Shown: piece after piece, positions 9,006 to 16,272 of the stretch
Position numbering within the stretch: the first letter of the stretch is position 1
Layout of the letters: each line of letters starts with the position of its first letter
Source: JAHECQ01 sp963775125
GTDB lineage: Bacteria; Actinomycetota; Acidimicrobiia; Acidimicrobiales; SZUA-35
Direction of reading: 5' to 3'
Length of the DNA: 64,000 nt
NCBI GenBank assembly: GCA_963775125.1
Contig: CAVZHQ010000005.1
Location: forward strand, 310,001-374,000
Notes under the pieces: generated by a model
Seen by the model: the letters and a program-made list of their open reading frames with translations, nothing else
Database searches by the model: none
Told to the model about the DNA's origin: nothing
Position numbers and translations under genes: made by a program

Positions 9006-9714
9006 CAGCCAAGATCGCGTCGGCGAACTCGGACAACGAGGTGTACCGGGCGTCGGGGGTGATGTCCTGGCTCGGTTGGGCGGTTGCGCCGGAACCCACC
9101 TTGTCGTGGCGGCGATGAATCCATGCGGTGGCGAGTCCGTAGGCCTTCGCGGGGACGTGATCGTGATAGAGGCTCTCGGCAACGTGGAGAAGGTCGTGCG
9201 ACTGGAGCCCCATGCCGTGCAGTCCGGCCTCGAGTGCCTGGAAGTTGCGGCGATCGGGCTTGTAGGAGCCGATGTCCTCGGCGGTCAGGATCAGATCGAA
9301 CTCCACACCGAGACGATCGTTCGACTGGCGGAACGAGACCCGGTCGACGTTGGACAGAATGATGAGGCGGAACCGTTCCTTCAGACGTGCGAGGGCAGCG
9401 GGCGAGTCGGCGAAGGCCGGCCAGAGGCCAACGGATCGACCGAATGCGGCGGCGTCGAGATCGGATACGGGCAGGTGGAGATCGTGGCTCATTCGACGCA
9501 TGGTCTCGGCCAGGATCTCCGGGTACAGCCACGAAGGGTGCTCGGACTCGACCAGAGTCTCGTGGCGACCGAACGCGGCGATGACCGTTTCGTGATCGAC
9601 GCGGTCGACGGCGCCCGACCGCGTCAGCCACGGGCGGAGCGTCTGGGCGATGCCGGTCTCCCAGTCGATCAGGGTGCCGTAGCAGTCGAAGCTCAGGGCC
9701 AGCGGAGCGGTCAC
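8995..9714 (-). CDS. HAD-superfamily hydrolase, haloacid-dehalogenase type II-like
   Basis: 239 residues. Motif I is LSFDCYGTLIDWE (nucleophile D10), motif II is ILSNVDR about residue 105, and the late LTAEDIGSYKPDRRNF segment carries the Lys and acidic motif IV. The DCYGTLIDWE form is typical of type II haloacid dehalogenases, but many members are general phosphatases. Start choice: GTG 9714 (VTAPLALSFD) or TTG 9723; both are non-ATG, and nothing upstream of 9723 looks coding in family terms. The gene is divergent from the ilv leader, with only 73 bp between the two starts. Confidence 0.78.
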   Translation of the reverse strand: MTAPLALSFDCYGTLIDWETGIAQTLRPWLTRSGAVDRVDHETVIAAFGRHETLVESEHPSWLYPEILAETMRRMSHDLHLPVSDLDAAAFGRSVGLWPAFADSPAALARLKERFRLIILSNVDRVSFRQSNDRLGVEFDLILTAEDIGSYKPDRRNFQALEAGLHGMGLQSHDLLHVAESLYHDHVPAKAYGLATAWIHRRHDKVGSGATAQPSQDITPDARYTSLSEFADAILADEG

Positions 9715-9752
9715 CTCGGGCAAGCTACCGCACGAGGCCGACAAAGAATGAG

Positions 9753-9781
9753 TTGCGATCGGGGCGGGTCGGTGCTTGACT
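9753..9781 (+). promoter_or_regulatory. ilvBN promoter (TTGCGA - 17 nt - TTGACT)
   Basis: TTGCGA at 9753-9758 and TTGACT at 9776-9781 are spaced by 17 nt, and the GTG of the leader peptide begins 6 nt after the -10. The leader mRNA is therefore probably leaderless, starting at about 9788. The -10 is a weak match; the spacing argument is stronger than the hexamers. Confidence 0.4.
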
Positions 9782-9787
9782 GACGAC

Positions 9788-9838
9788 GTGCGCTTTCTCG
9801 CAACCGCCAGCAACGCCATTCTCGTAGTACTGATGTAG
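9788..9838 (+). CDS. ilv leader peptide (attenuation sensor, 16 aa)
   Basis: GTG-started, 16 codons then TAG. The peptide reads MRFLATASNAILVVLM, so codons 11-15 are Ile-Leu-Val-Val-Leu, exactly the end products of the pathway encoded downstream. It is followed by mutually exclusive stems and a terminator before ilvB. Stalling of the ribosome on these codons when charged branched-chain tRNAs are scarce would favour read-through into ilvBN. This is the textbook ilv/leu attenuator logic, also known in other actinobacteria. No Shine-Dalgarno is present; initiation is probably leaderless. Confidence 0.75.
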   Translation: MRFLATASNAILVVLM

Positions 9839-9867
9839 CGCACGCTACGGACATAGCAGTGTGCGCT
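9835..9867 (+). promoter_or_regulatory. Competing leader stems upstream of the ilv terminator
   Basis: AGCGCAC (9837-9843) pairs perfectly with GTGCGCT (9861-9867). Alternatively GTAGC (9835-9839) pairs with GCTAC (9844-9848). The two pairings share bases and exclude one another, and both begin at the leader-peptide stop codon, where a stalled ribosome would interfere. Confidence 0.5.
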
Positions 9868-9871
9868 CGAA

Positions 9872-9894
9872 GCCTTCCCGCCGGGGAGGCTTTT
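9872..9894 (+). terminator. Attenuator terminator of the ilv operon
   Basis: GCCTTCCC (9872-9879), loop GCC and GGGGAGGC (9883-9890) form an 8-bp stem with one G-U pair, followed by TTTTCTGCTTTT. It lies between the leader peptide and the ilvB ribosome-binding site (AGGAG near 9909), so termination here would silence ilvB. Confidence 0.7.
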
Positions 9895-9920
9895 CTGCTT
9901 TTCTGGATAGGAGTTAGGTC

Positions 9921-11693
9921 ATGAGAATGAACGGGGGGCAAGCCCTCATCAAGAGCTTGGAACTCGAAGGGACCGAGATCATCTTCGGGTATCCCGGCGG
10001 CGCGATTCTTCCGGTGTACGACCCCATCATCGACTCGGGTATCCGCCACATCCTGGCCCGCCACGAACAGGGCGCAGGCCACATGGCCGAGGGCTACGCC
10101 CACGCAACGGGACGTCCCGGCGTGTTCATGGTGACCAGCGGACCCGCGGCCACCAACGCGGTCACCCCGTTGGCTGACGCCTATCTCGACTCGGTTCCGA
10201 TGGTCTGCATCACCGGCCAGGTCGGCCTGGCCGCCATCGGCACCGACGCGTTCCAGGAAGTCGATACCACGGGCATCACCCGCTCGATCACCAAGCACAA
10301 CATTCTCGTCACCAGGGCCGAGGACATTCCGCGGGCCATCAAGGAAGCGTTCTACATCGCAACCACCGGCCGCCCCGGCCCGGTGCTGGTCGACATCCCG
10401 AAGAACATCGTCGACGCCACCAATCCCGACGCCTACTTCGACTTCGAGTATCCGGACTCGGTCGACCTCCCCGGCTACCGGCCCGACGTGCCGCTCGACG
10501 AGGCGGCGGTGGCTGCGGCGGTGACCATGATGCTGGCCGCCGAGCGCCCCATCCTCTACGTCGGTGGCGGCGTGCTCAAGTCTCGCGGCGCCGAGATCCT
10601 GCGCACGCTCGCCGAGATCACGCAGATTCCCGTGGTCACCACCCTCATGGCCCGCGGCGCCTTCCCCGACAGCCACGAGCTCTGTCTCGGGATGCCGGGC
10701 ATGCACGGCAACTACACCGCCATCACCGCGCTGCAGAAGGCCGATCTCCTCATCGCCATGGGCAGCCGGTTCGACGACCGGGTCACCGGCAAGGTCGGTG
10801 CGTTTGCGCCCGAGGCCAAGATCATCCACGTCGACATCGATCCCGCCGAGCACGGCAAGGTCCGCCGACCGGACGTGCCCATCGTCGGCGACTGCCGGGT
10901 GGTCATGGAGAACATGGTCATCCAACTCAACGCGGCCGGAGGGGCCGATGCCTTCGGCGACCGGTCTGCGTGGCGACAACAGCTCTCGGGTTGGCAGGAG
11001 AAATTCCCGCTCACCTACGAGCCGTCCGCTCCCGGCGAGCTGCTCAAGCCCCAGTTCGTGTTGGAGAAACTGCGCGACGGCTGCCCCAGCGACACCATCG
11101 TCGCTTCCGGCGTCGGCCAGCATCAGATGTTCGCCAGCCAGTACTGGAAGTTCGAGCATCCGTACACCTGGATCAACTCCGGCGGCCTGGGCACCATGGG
11201 CTTCTCCATCCCCGCAGCCATCGGGGCCAAAGCCGCGTTCCCCGATCGCCTCGTGTGGGCGGTCGACGGCGACGGCTGCTTCCAGATGACGGCCCAGGAA
11301 CTGGTGACCGCATCGGTCAACAAGATCCCCGTCAAGATTGCGTTGTTGAACAACGCGTACCTCGGCATGGTTCGCCAGTGGCAAGAGATGTTCTACGAGA
11401 ACCGCTACTCCGAGGTCTACCTCAGCCACGACATGCCCGACTACGTGAAGTGGGCCGAGTCGATGGGCTGCGCGGCGTTCCGGGTCGAGGACTCCGATGA
11501 GGTCGAAGCAGTGATCGCCAAGGCAAACGCCATCAACGACCGCCCGGTCGTCGTCGAGTTCCGCTGTCACTCCGAGGAGAAGGTGTTCCCCATGGTCGCG
11601 GCCGGTGCCTCCAACGATGACGTCATGGTCGACCCCTCCCAGGCGTCGCTGCTACTTTCCGAACGAACCAGCGCTGCTGGAGCCCAGCGATGA
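9921..11693 (+). CDS. ilvB: Acetolactate synthase large (catalytic) subunit
   Basis: 590 residues, normal for the family. The N-terminal ThDP pyrimidine domain carries catalytic Glu49 in RHEQGAGHMAEGYA. The central domain binds FAD, and the C-terminal domain shows the ThDP/Mg2+ motif GDGCFQMTAQEL...LLNNAYLG (about residues 450-483). It condenses two pyruvates, or pyruvate with 2-oxobutyrate, as the first common step of valine, leucine and isoleucine synthesis. The ATG follows GGATAGGAGTTAGGTC (AGGAG, 7-8 nt spacing). Expression is expected to be attenuated by the leader at 9788-9894. The stop overlaps the ilvN start (ATGA). Confidence 0.96.
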   Translation: MRMNGGQALIKSLELEGTEIIFGYPGGAILPVYDPIIDSGIRHILARHEQGAGHMAEGYAHATGRPGVFMVTSGPAATNAVTPLADAYLDSVPMVCITGQVGLAAIGTDAFQEVDTTGITRSITKHNILVTRAEDIPRAIKEAFYIATTGRPGPVLVDIPKNIVDATNPDAYFDFEYPDSVDLPGYRPDVPLDEAAVAAAVTMMLAAERPILYVGGGVLKSRGAEILRTLAEITQIPVVTTLMARGAFPDSHELCLGMPGMHGNYTAITALQKADLLIAMGSRFDDRVTGKVGAFAPEAKIIHVDIDPAEHGKVRRPDVPIVGDCRVVMENMVIQLNAAGGADAFGDRSAWRQQLSGWQEKFPLTYEPSAPGELLKPQFVLEKLRDGCPSDTIVASGVGQHQMFASQYWKFEHPYTWINSGGLGTMGFSIPAAIGAKAAFPDRLVWAVDGDGCFQMTAQELVTASVNKIPVKIALLNNAYLGMVRQWQEMFYENRYSEVYLSHDMPDYVKWAESMGCAAFRVEDSDEVEAVIAKANAINDRPVVVEFRCHSEEKVFPMVAAGASNDDVMVDPSQASLLLSERTSAAGAQR

Positions 11694-12220
11694 CCAGGCC
11701 CGGAGACCTCGCCCATCACACCCTCGCCGTCCTGGTCGAGAACCGAGCCGGCGTCCTGGCACGGGTCGCCGATCTCTTCGCCCGCCGGGGCTACAACATC
11801 GTGTCGCTGGCGGTCGCTCCCACCAGCGACGAGCGGTTCAGCCGCATCACCATCGTCGTCGACGTCGAGTCGTCTCCGCTCGAGCAGATCGTCAAACAGC
11901 TGTTCAAGCTCATCAACGTGGTCGAGATCGTCGAACTGGCTCCGTCGGAGTCGGTCGAGCGGGAGCTCATCATCGCCACGGTGTCGGCCCCCAAGGCCGT
12001 CCGAAGCCAAGTGGTCGAGTTGGTCAACATCTTCGAAGGCAAGATCCTCGCCGTTTCGTCCGAGCAGATGACGGTCAGCCTCGACGGGAGCCCCCGCAAG
12101 ATCGACGACTTCGAGGCACTTCTGGTCGATTACGGCATCGTCGAGGTCCAGCGCTCGGGCCGAATCGCGTTGCCGAAGATCGGTCAGATCGCGCCCCGGC
12201 TCACCGCGGTCGACGCCTGA
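11690..12220 (+). CDS. ilvN: Acetolactate synthase small (regulatory) subunit
   Basis: 176 residues. An ACT domain spans about residues 8-80 (HTLAVLVENRAGVLARVADLFARRGYNI), with the Gly and Asn residues that bind feedback valine, followed by the C-terminal ALS_ss_C domain (about 90-165). It activates IlvB and confers end-product inhibition. It overlaps ilvB by 4 nt, guaranteeing coupled synthesis of the subunits. After its stop there are 95 bp containing a separate promoter-like pair for ilvC. Confidence 0.95.
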   Translation: MTRPGDLAHHTLAVLVENRAGVLARVADLFARRGYNIVSLAVAPTSDERFSRITIVVDVESSPLEQIVKQLFKLINVVEIVELAPSESVERELIIATVSAPKAVRSQVVELVNIFEGKILAVSSEQMTVSLDGSPRKIDDFEALLVDYGIVEVQRSGRIALPKIGQIAPRLTAVDA

Positions 12221-12256
12221 GCATCCACCCTCTCGTCGAGACGCGGTCGCCCGGCG

Positions 12257-12285
12257 TTTACGGGCTGCTGCGAACTCGCTAGCGT
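12257..12285 (+). promoter_or_regulatory. Internal promoter for ilvC (TTTACG - 17 nt - TAGCGT)
   Basis: TTTACG at 12257-12262 and TAGCGT at 12280-12285 have the ideal 17-nt spacer and would start transcription near 12292. That leaves a short UTR with CAGGAGAG before the ATG at 12316. ilvC could thus be made independently of the attenuated ilvBN transcript. Confidence 0.4.
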
Positions 12286-12315
12286 TCCCCCGTTCGATTC
12301 AACAGGAGAGACCTC

Positions 12316-13347
12316 ATGGCCAACATCTATTACGAAGCCGACGCCGATCGTTCCCTCATCGCCGACCGCAAGGTGGCCGTCCTGGGTTACGGCTCGCAGG
12401 GCCACGCCCACGCGCTGAACCTGAAGGAGTCCGGCATCGACGTCCGCATCGGCTTGCGCGAGGGTTCGTCCTCCAAGGCCAAGGCCGAAGAGGCCGGCCT
12501 GCGGGTGCTCTCCATCGCCGATGCCGTCGCCGAAGCCGACGTGGTGATGATGCTCATGCCCGACACCGAGATGGGTGCCATCTACACCGCCGAGGTCGCC
12601 CCCAATCTGCACGACGGTGACGCGCTGTTCTTCGCCCATGGCTTCAACATTCGCTTCGGCCTCATCGAGCCCCCGGCCAACGTCGATGTGTGCATGGTCG
12701 CTCCCAAGGGCCCGGGCCACCTCGTCCGTCGGACCTACCTCGAAGGTGGCGGCGTTCCGTGCCTCATCGCGGTCGAGAACGACGCATCGGGCAACGCCAA
12801 GGGCCTCGCACTGGCCTATGCCGACGCCATCGGCGGCGCCCGCGCCGGGGTCATCGAGACCACGTTCACCGAGGAGACCGAGACGGATCTCTTCGGCGAG
12901 CAAGCCGTGCTCTGCGGCGGAACCACCGCCCTCGTGCAGGCCGGGTTCGAGACCCTCATCGAGGCCGGCTACCAGCCCGAGGTCGCGTACTTCGAATGCC
13001 TCCACGAGCTCAAGCTCATCGTCGACCTCATGTACGAAGAGGGCATCGCCGGCATGCGCTACTCGGTCTCGGACACCGCCGAATTCGGCGATCTCGTGAG
13101 CGGCCCCCGCGTGATCAACGCTGCGGTCAAGGCCGAGATGAAGGGCATCCTCACCGACATCCAGGACGGTACCTTCGCCAATCGCTGGGTCGAGGAGAGC
13201 CGTCAGGGTCGCCCGAACTTCCTGCGCCTCGAAGCCGCCGGCCATGACCACCCGATCGAGAAGGTCGGCGCCGAGCTCCGGGCCATGATGCCCTGGATCT
13301 CGGAGGGCAAGGGCTCGGTTCGCGACGCATCCGGCGGTCAGGGTTGA
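12316..13347 (+). CDS. ilvC: Ketol-acid reductoisomerase, class I
   Basis: 343 residues, the short class I form. G24-Y-G-S-Q-G-H-A-H is the NADPH-binding Rossmann loop. VAPKGPGH (about 134) and DLFGEQAVLCGG (Asp and Glu ligands for two Mg2+, about 193-204) are catalytic, and the knotted C-terminal helical domain is complete. It converts acetolactate or acetohydroxybutyrate into dihydroxy acids. The start is supported by AGGAGAG 5-6 nt upstream. The stop overlaps the next ATG (TGATG). Confidence 0.96.
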   Translation: MANIYYEADADRSLIADRKVAVLGYGSQGHAHALNLKESGIDVRIGLREGSSSKAKAEEAGLRVLSIADAVAEADVVMMLMPDTEMGAIYTAEVAPNLHDGDALFFAHGFNIRFGLIEPPANVDVCMVAPKGPGHLVRRTYLEGGGVPCLIAVENDASGNAKGLALAYADAIGGARAGVIETTFTEETETDLFGEQAVLCGGTTALVQAGFETLIEAGYQPEVAYFECLHELKLIVDLMYEEGIAGMRYSVSDTAEFGDLVSGPRVINAAVKAEMKGILTDIQDGTFANRWVEESRQGRPNFLRLEAAGHDHPIEKVGAELRAMMPWISEGKGSVRDASGGQG

Positions 13348-14132
13348 TGGGCGAGTTCGTCACCGTTCAGGAAACTGATCACGAGGGCGTCGCCCTCATT
13401 CGCCTCGATCGCCCCAAGGTCAACGCGCTCAACACGCAGGTCGGTCACGAGTTGCTGGCTGCGGCCACCGAGATCGAGGGCCGCTCCGACATCAGGGCGG
13501 TCGTGCTGTGGGGCGGGCCCCGGTTCTTCGCCGCCGGTGCCGACATCAGCGAGTTCCCGGTCAACGACGGGGTCCGTGACCCGTCGGGCATGGTCGACGT
13601 ACTCAATGCCGCCAACTTCAAGCTCGAGAACCTGTCGCAGATCACCATTGCTGCCGTCAATGGGTTCGCCCTCGGCGGCGGCTGCGAGCTCTCGATGAGC
13701 ACGGACTTCCGTGTCTGTGGCGAGGGCGCCGTATTCGGCCAGCCCGAGATGCTGCTCGGCCTCATCCCTGGTGCCGGAGGCACGCAGCGGTTGACTCGCC
13801 TGGTCGGTGTGACGAAGTCCAAGGAACTCAACTACACGGGCCGCAACGTCAAGGCCGACGAGGCGCTGGCGATCGGTCTGGTCTCGGCCGTCCATCCCGA
13901 CGATCAGGTGCTGGACAAGGCCCTCGAACTGGCTGCCGGGTACGCCAAGGGCCCGGCCGCGCTGGCCAACGCGAAGAAGGCCATCATGGACGGACTGCAC
14001 GTGTCGATCGAGGAGGCCATCGCCGTCGAGCGACGCGAGTTCATCGCCTCGTTCCAGACCGACGACGCGGTCATCGGGATCACGAGCTTCCTCGAACAGG
14101 GCCCCGGCAAAGCCTCCTTCACCGGCCGTTGA
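13347..14132 (+). CDS. Enoyl-CoA hydratase/isomerase (crotonase) family
   Basis: 261 residues. The oxyanion-hole segments FFAAGADISEF (about residue 57) and NGFALGGGCELSMSTDFRV (about 98) are intact. Glu residues in GGGCELS and GQPEMLLGLIPGAGG match the two catalytic Glu positions of hydratases. It hydrates 2-enoyl-CoAs in beta-oxidation or branched-chain catabolism. The ATG overlaps the ilvC stop by 1 nt, an unexpected coupling of a degradative-type enzyme with biosynthetic ilvC. A TTG 3 nt upstream is the alternative start. The 3' end overlaps hpt. Confidence 0.9.
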   Translation: MGEFVTVQETDHEGVALIRLDRPKVNALNTQVGHELLAAATEIEGRSDIRAVVLWGGPRFFAAGADISEFPVNDGVRDPSGMVDVLNAANFKLENLSQITIAAVNGFALGGGCELSMSTDFRVCGEGAVFGQPEMLLGLIPGAGGTQRLTRLVGVTKSKELNYTGRNVKADEALAIGLVSAVHPDDQVLDKALELAAGYAKGPAALANAKKAIMDGLHVSIEEAIAVERREFIASFQTDDAVIGITSFLEQGPGKASFTGR

Positions 14133-14689
14133 CCCCGGCCGAACTCCCCGAGTTCCCCGCGCCGGGCGACGTAGGCGAGATCCTCATCACCTCCGAACAG
14201 ATCCAGGCGCGAGTGGCGGAACTCGGTCACCAGATCGCGTCGGATCTGTCCGGCGAAGTGCCCCTGCTGGTCGGAATCCTCAAAGGCAGCGCGCTGTTCA
14301 CCGCTGATCTCATGCGAGCCGTGACCGGTCCGGTCGAGATCGACTTCATGGCGGTGTCGTCCTACGGCGACGCCACGAAGTCCAGCGGGATCGTGCGGAT
14401 CGTCAAGGATCTCGATGCACCGGTCGCCGGTCGACACGTGATCCTGGTCGAGGACATCGTCGACACCGGGCTGACGCTCCGCTATCTGCTCGAGCACCTG
14501 GGCGCCCAGGGCCCAGCTTCGCTTCGGACCTGCGCACTGCTCATCCGTGAGGAGCAGACCAACCGCGAGGTCGAGGTCGACTACGTCGGCTTCGCCGTCC
14601 CCGACGCGTTCGTCATCGGCTACGGCCTCGACGTCGCCCAGCGCTACCGCAACCTGCCCTACATCGCCACCTACACCGGCCCCACCTGA
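14129..14689 (+). CDS. hpt: Hypoxanthine(-guanine) phosphoribosyltransferase
   Basis: 186 residues. The PRPP-binding motif VILVEDIVDTGLTL (about residues 108-121) and the early VGILKGSALFTADLMRA loop are diagnostic of HPRT, and VGFAVPDAFVIGYGLD supplies the purine-binding aromatic. It salvages hypoxanthine and guanine to IMP and GMP. No ATG or GTG precedes the conserved domain. The TTG at 14129, overlapping the crotonase stop as TTGA, is the only reasonable start and implies translational coupling. The gene ends just before a long perfect hairpin. Confidence 0.9.
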   Translation: MTPAELPEFPAPGDVGEILITSEQIQARVAELGHQIASDLSGEVPLLVGILKGSALFTADLMRAVTGPVEIDFMAVSSYGDATKSSGIVRIVKDLDAPVAGRHVILVEDIVDTGLTLRYLLEHLGAQGPASLRTCALLIREEQTNREVEVDYVGFAVPDAFVIGYGLDVAQRYRNLPYIATYTGPT

Positions 14690-14697
14690 ACCCCGGC

Positions 14698-14743
14698 ATC
14701 GGGAGTGTCACGGTGCCGTTTTCGGCACTCCCACACTCCCGAT
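14698..14743. terminator. Long perfect hairpin between hpt and metY
   Basis: ATCGGGAGTGT (14698-14708) is the exact reverse complement of ACACTCCCGAT (14733-14743). Inside, GTGCCG and CGGCAC flank a TTTT loop. The outer 11 bp and inner 6 bp give a very stable cruciform-type stem. There is no U-tract, so it is either a factor-assisted terminator or an mRNA 3'-end stabiliser for hpt. Confidence 0.5.
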
Positions 14744-14789
14744 CCGAGGGCGAGACGGCATTCCTGAGCGCTTTTGTCGGGAATTGGTT

Positions 14790-14795
14790 TAGTCT
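14790..14795 (+). promoter_or_regulatory. -10 element (TAGTCT) for metY
   Basis: TAGTCT preceded by TGG would place the start of transcription near 14802 and leave a 36-nt UTR ending in AAGGAGAGC before the ATG. No -35 with proper spacing is evident, which may mean activator dependence. Nothing resembling a SAM riboswitch fits in this 95-nt gap. Confidence 0.35.
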
Positions 14796-14837
14796 GTCTC
14801 GACCAACAGAACGTGACTGACGCGAAGGAGAGCTGGC

Positions 14838-16154
14838 ATGGCCGGTGAGTGGGGATTCGAGACCAAGCAGATTCACAGTGGGCAGGAGCCCGACTCGGCG
14901 ACGTTCGCCCGGGCGGTGCCCATCTACCAAACGACGGCCTACCAGTTCCGTGACACCCAGCACGCGGCCAATCTCTTCGCGCTGGCCGAGCCGGGCAACA
15001 TCTACACCCGCATCATGAACCCCACGCAGGGCGTGCTCGAAACCCGCATCGCGGCGCTCGAGAACGGCCTGTCCTCGACCGCCGCCGGTGTTCCCGGGGC
15101 GCTCGTCGTCGCCTCGGGGCAGGCGGCGGAATCACTGGCCATCATGAACATCGCCGAGGCCGGCGACCACATCGTTGCCGGCGCCGCCCTGTACGGCGGC
15201 ACGTACAACCTCTTGCACTACACCCTTCCCAAGTTCGGGATCGAGACCACCTTCGTCAACGACATCGACGACCTCGATGCGTGGCGAGCGGCCGTCAAGC
15301 CCAACACCAAGCTCTTCTACGGCGAGACCATCGGCAACCCGATGAACAACGTGCTCGACATCGAAGGCGTGGCTTCGGTGGCCCACGATGCCGGCGTGCC
15401 GCTCGTCGTCGACAACACCGTGGCGTCGCCGTACCTCATTCGGCCGATCGATTGGGGCGCCGACATCGTCGTGCACTCGGCGACCAAGTTCCTCGGCGGA
15501 CACGGCACCTCCATCGCGGGCGTCATCGTCGACGGTGGTTCCTTCGAGTTCTCCGATGCCGACCGATTTCCCAACTACAACCAGCCGGACCCCAGCTACC
15601 ACGGTCTGCAGTACTGGCCGATGCTGGGTGCGGGTTCCTTCATCGCCAAGGCCCGCATCCAGCTGCTCCGAGACTTCGGACCGTCCATCAGTCCGTTCAA
15701 TGCGTTCCTGGTCATCCAGGGAGTCGAGACCTTGTCGCTACGCATGGAGCGACATGTGCAGAACGCGCAGAAGGTGGCCGAGTGGTTGGAGGCCCGCAGC
15801 GATGTCGAGTCGGTCAACTTTGCCGGGCTGCCGTCGTCGCCGTGGTACGCCAACGCGCAGAAATACACCCAGGGACGAGGCGCAGGCTCGGTGCCCTCGT
15901 TCGTGATCGCCGGTGGCAGGGAAGCGGGCGAACGTTTCGTCAACGCGCTCACGCTGCACAGTCACGTCGCCAACATCGGTGACGTTCGGTCGCTGGTCAT
16001 CCATCCGGCATCCACTACGCACTCCCAGCTCACTGCCGAGGAGCAGGCCGCAACCGGCGTGCACCCGGGCCTCGTGCGTCTGAGTGTCGGACTCGAGTCG
16101 ATCGACGACATCCTGGCCGACCTCGAAACCGGTTTCGCCGCAGCCGCAGGCTGA
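14838..16154 (+). CDS. metY: O-acetylhomoserine (thiol)-lyase / sulfhydrylase
   Basis: 438 residues, the long MetY form of the Cys/Met-metabolism PLP family. GFETKQIHSGQEPD and PIYQTTAYQFRDTQHAANLFAL form the N-terminus, ALVVASGQAAESLAIMNI the PLP-phosphate region, and HSATKFLGGHGTSI (about residue 216) carries the PLP lysine. It makes homocysteine directly from O-acetylhomoserine and sulfide. The ATG has an excellent AAGGAG site 8 nt away. The last codons and the stop lie in the first copy of a 21-bp tandem repeat, so the extreme C-terminus (AAAG) may be a by-product of the repeat. Confidence 0.93.
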   Translation: MAGEWGFETKQIHSGQEPDSATFARAVPIYQTTAYQFRDTQHAANLFALAEPGNIYTRIMNPTQGVLETRIAALENGLSSTAAGVPGALVVASGQAAESLAIMNIAEAGDHIVAGAALYGGTYNLLHYTLPKFGIETTFVNDIDDLDAWRAAVKPNTKLFYGETIGNPMNNVLDIEGVASVAHDAGVPLVVDNTVASPYLIRPIDWGADIVVHSATKFLGGHGTSIAGVIVDGGSFEFSDADRFPNYNQPDPSYHGLQYWPMLGAGSFIAKARIQLLRDFGPSISPFNAFLVIQGVETLSLRMERHVQNAQKVAEWLEARSDVESVNFAGLPSSPWYANAQKYTQGRGAGSVPSFVIAGGREAGERFVNALTLHSHVANIGDVRSLVIHPASTTHSQLTAEEQAATGVHPGLVRLSVGLESIDDILADLETGFAAAAG

Positions 16155-16218
16155 GTCAGCACAGCCGCAGGCTGAGTCAGCACAGCCGCAGGCTGAGTCA
16201 GCAGCCGCAGGCTGAGCA
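16141..16218. repeat. 21-bp tandem repeat across the metY stop codon
   Basis: Three full copies (16141-16161, 16162-16182, 16183-16203) of CAGCCGCAGGCTGAGTCAGCA and a 15-bp partial copy. The first copy contains the last metY codons and its TGA; later copies repeat the gene end. Each unit contains the odd palindrome GCTGAGTCAGC. Confidence 0.9.
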
Positions 16219-16235
16219 GACCGGGGGTGTCTGGC

Positions 16236-16241
16236 TAGAGT
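16236..16241 (+). promoter_or_regulatory. -10 element (TAGAGT) for cyclophilin gene
   Basis: TAGAGT would start transcription near 16248, giving a 25-nt UTR that contains TTGGAG before the GTG at 16273. Confidence 0.35.
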
Positions 16242-16272
16242 TGCCGGACACCCCACCAGTTTGGAGATACCT

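Noticed and set aside
9005..9182. Extended N-terminus of the NSS transporter
   Set aside because: The added residues are Pro/Thr/Arg-rich antisense of the HAD gene; the family N-terminus begins just after ATG 9005.
14744..14837. SAM riboswitch in front of metY
   Set aside because: The gap is only 94 nt and I find no pseudoknot-like set of paired segments; a -10 and ribosome site occupy most of it.
16141..16218. CRISPR-like array from regularly repeated 21-bp units
   Set aside because: Units are directly abutting with no spacers, no cas genes are near, and the same holds for the arrays at 32718, 49971 and 57449.
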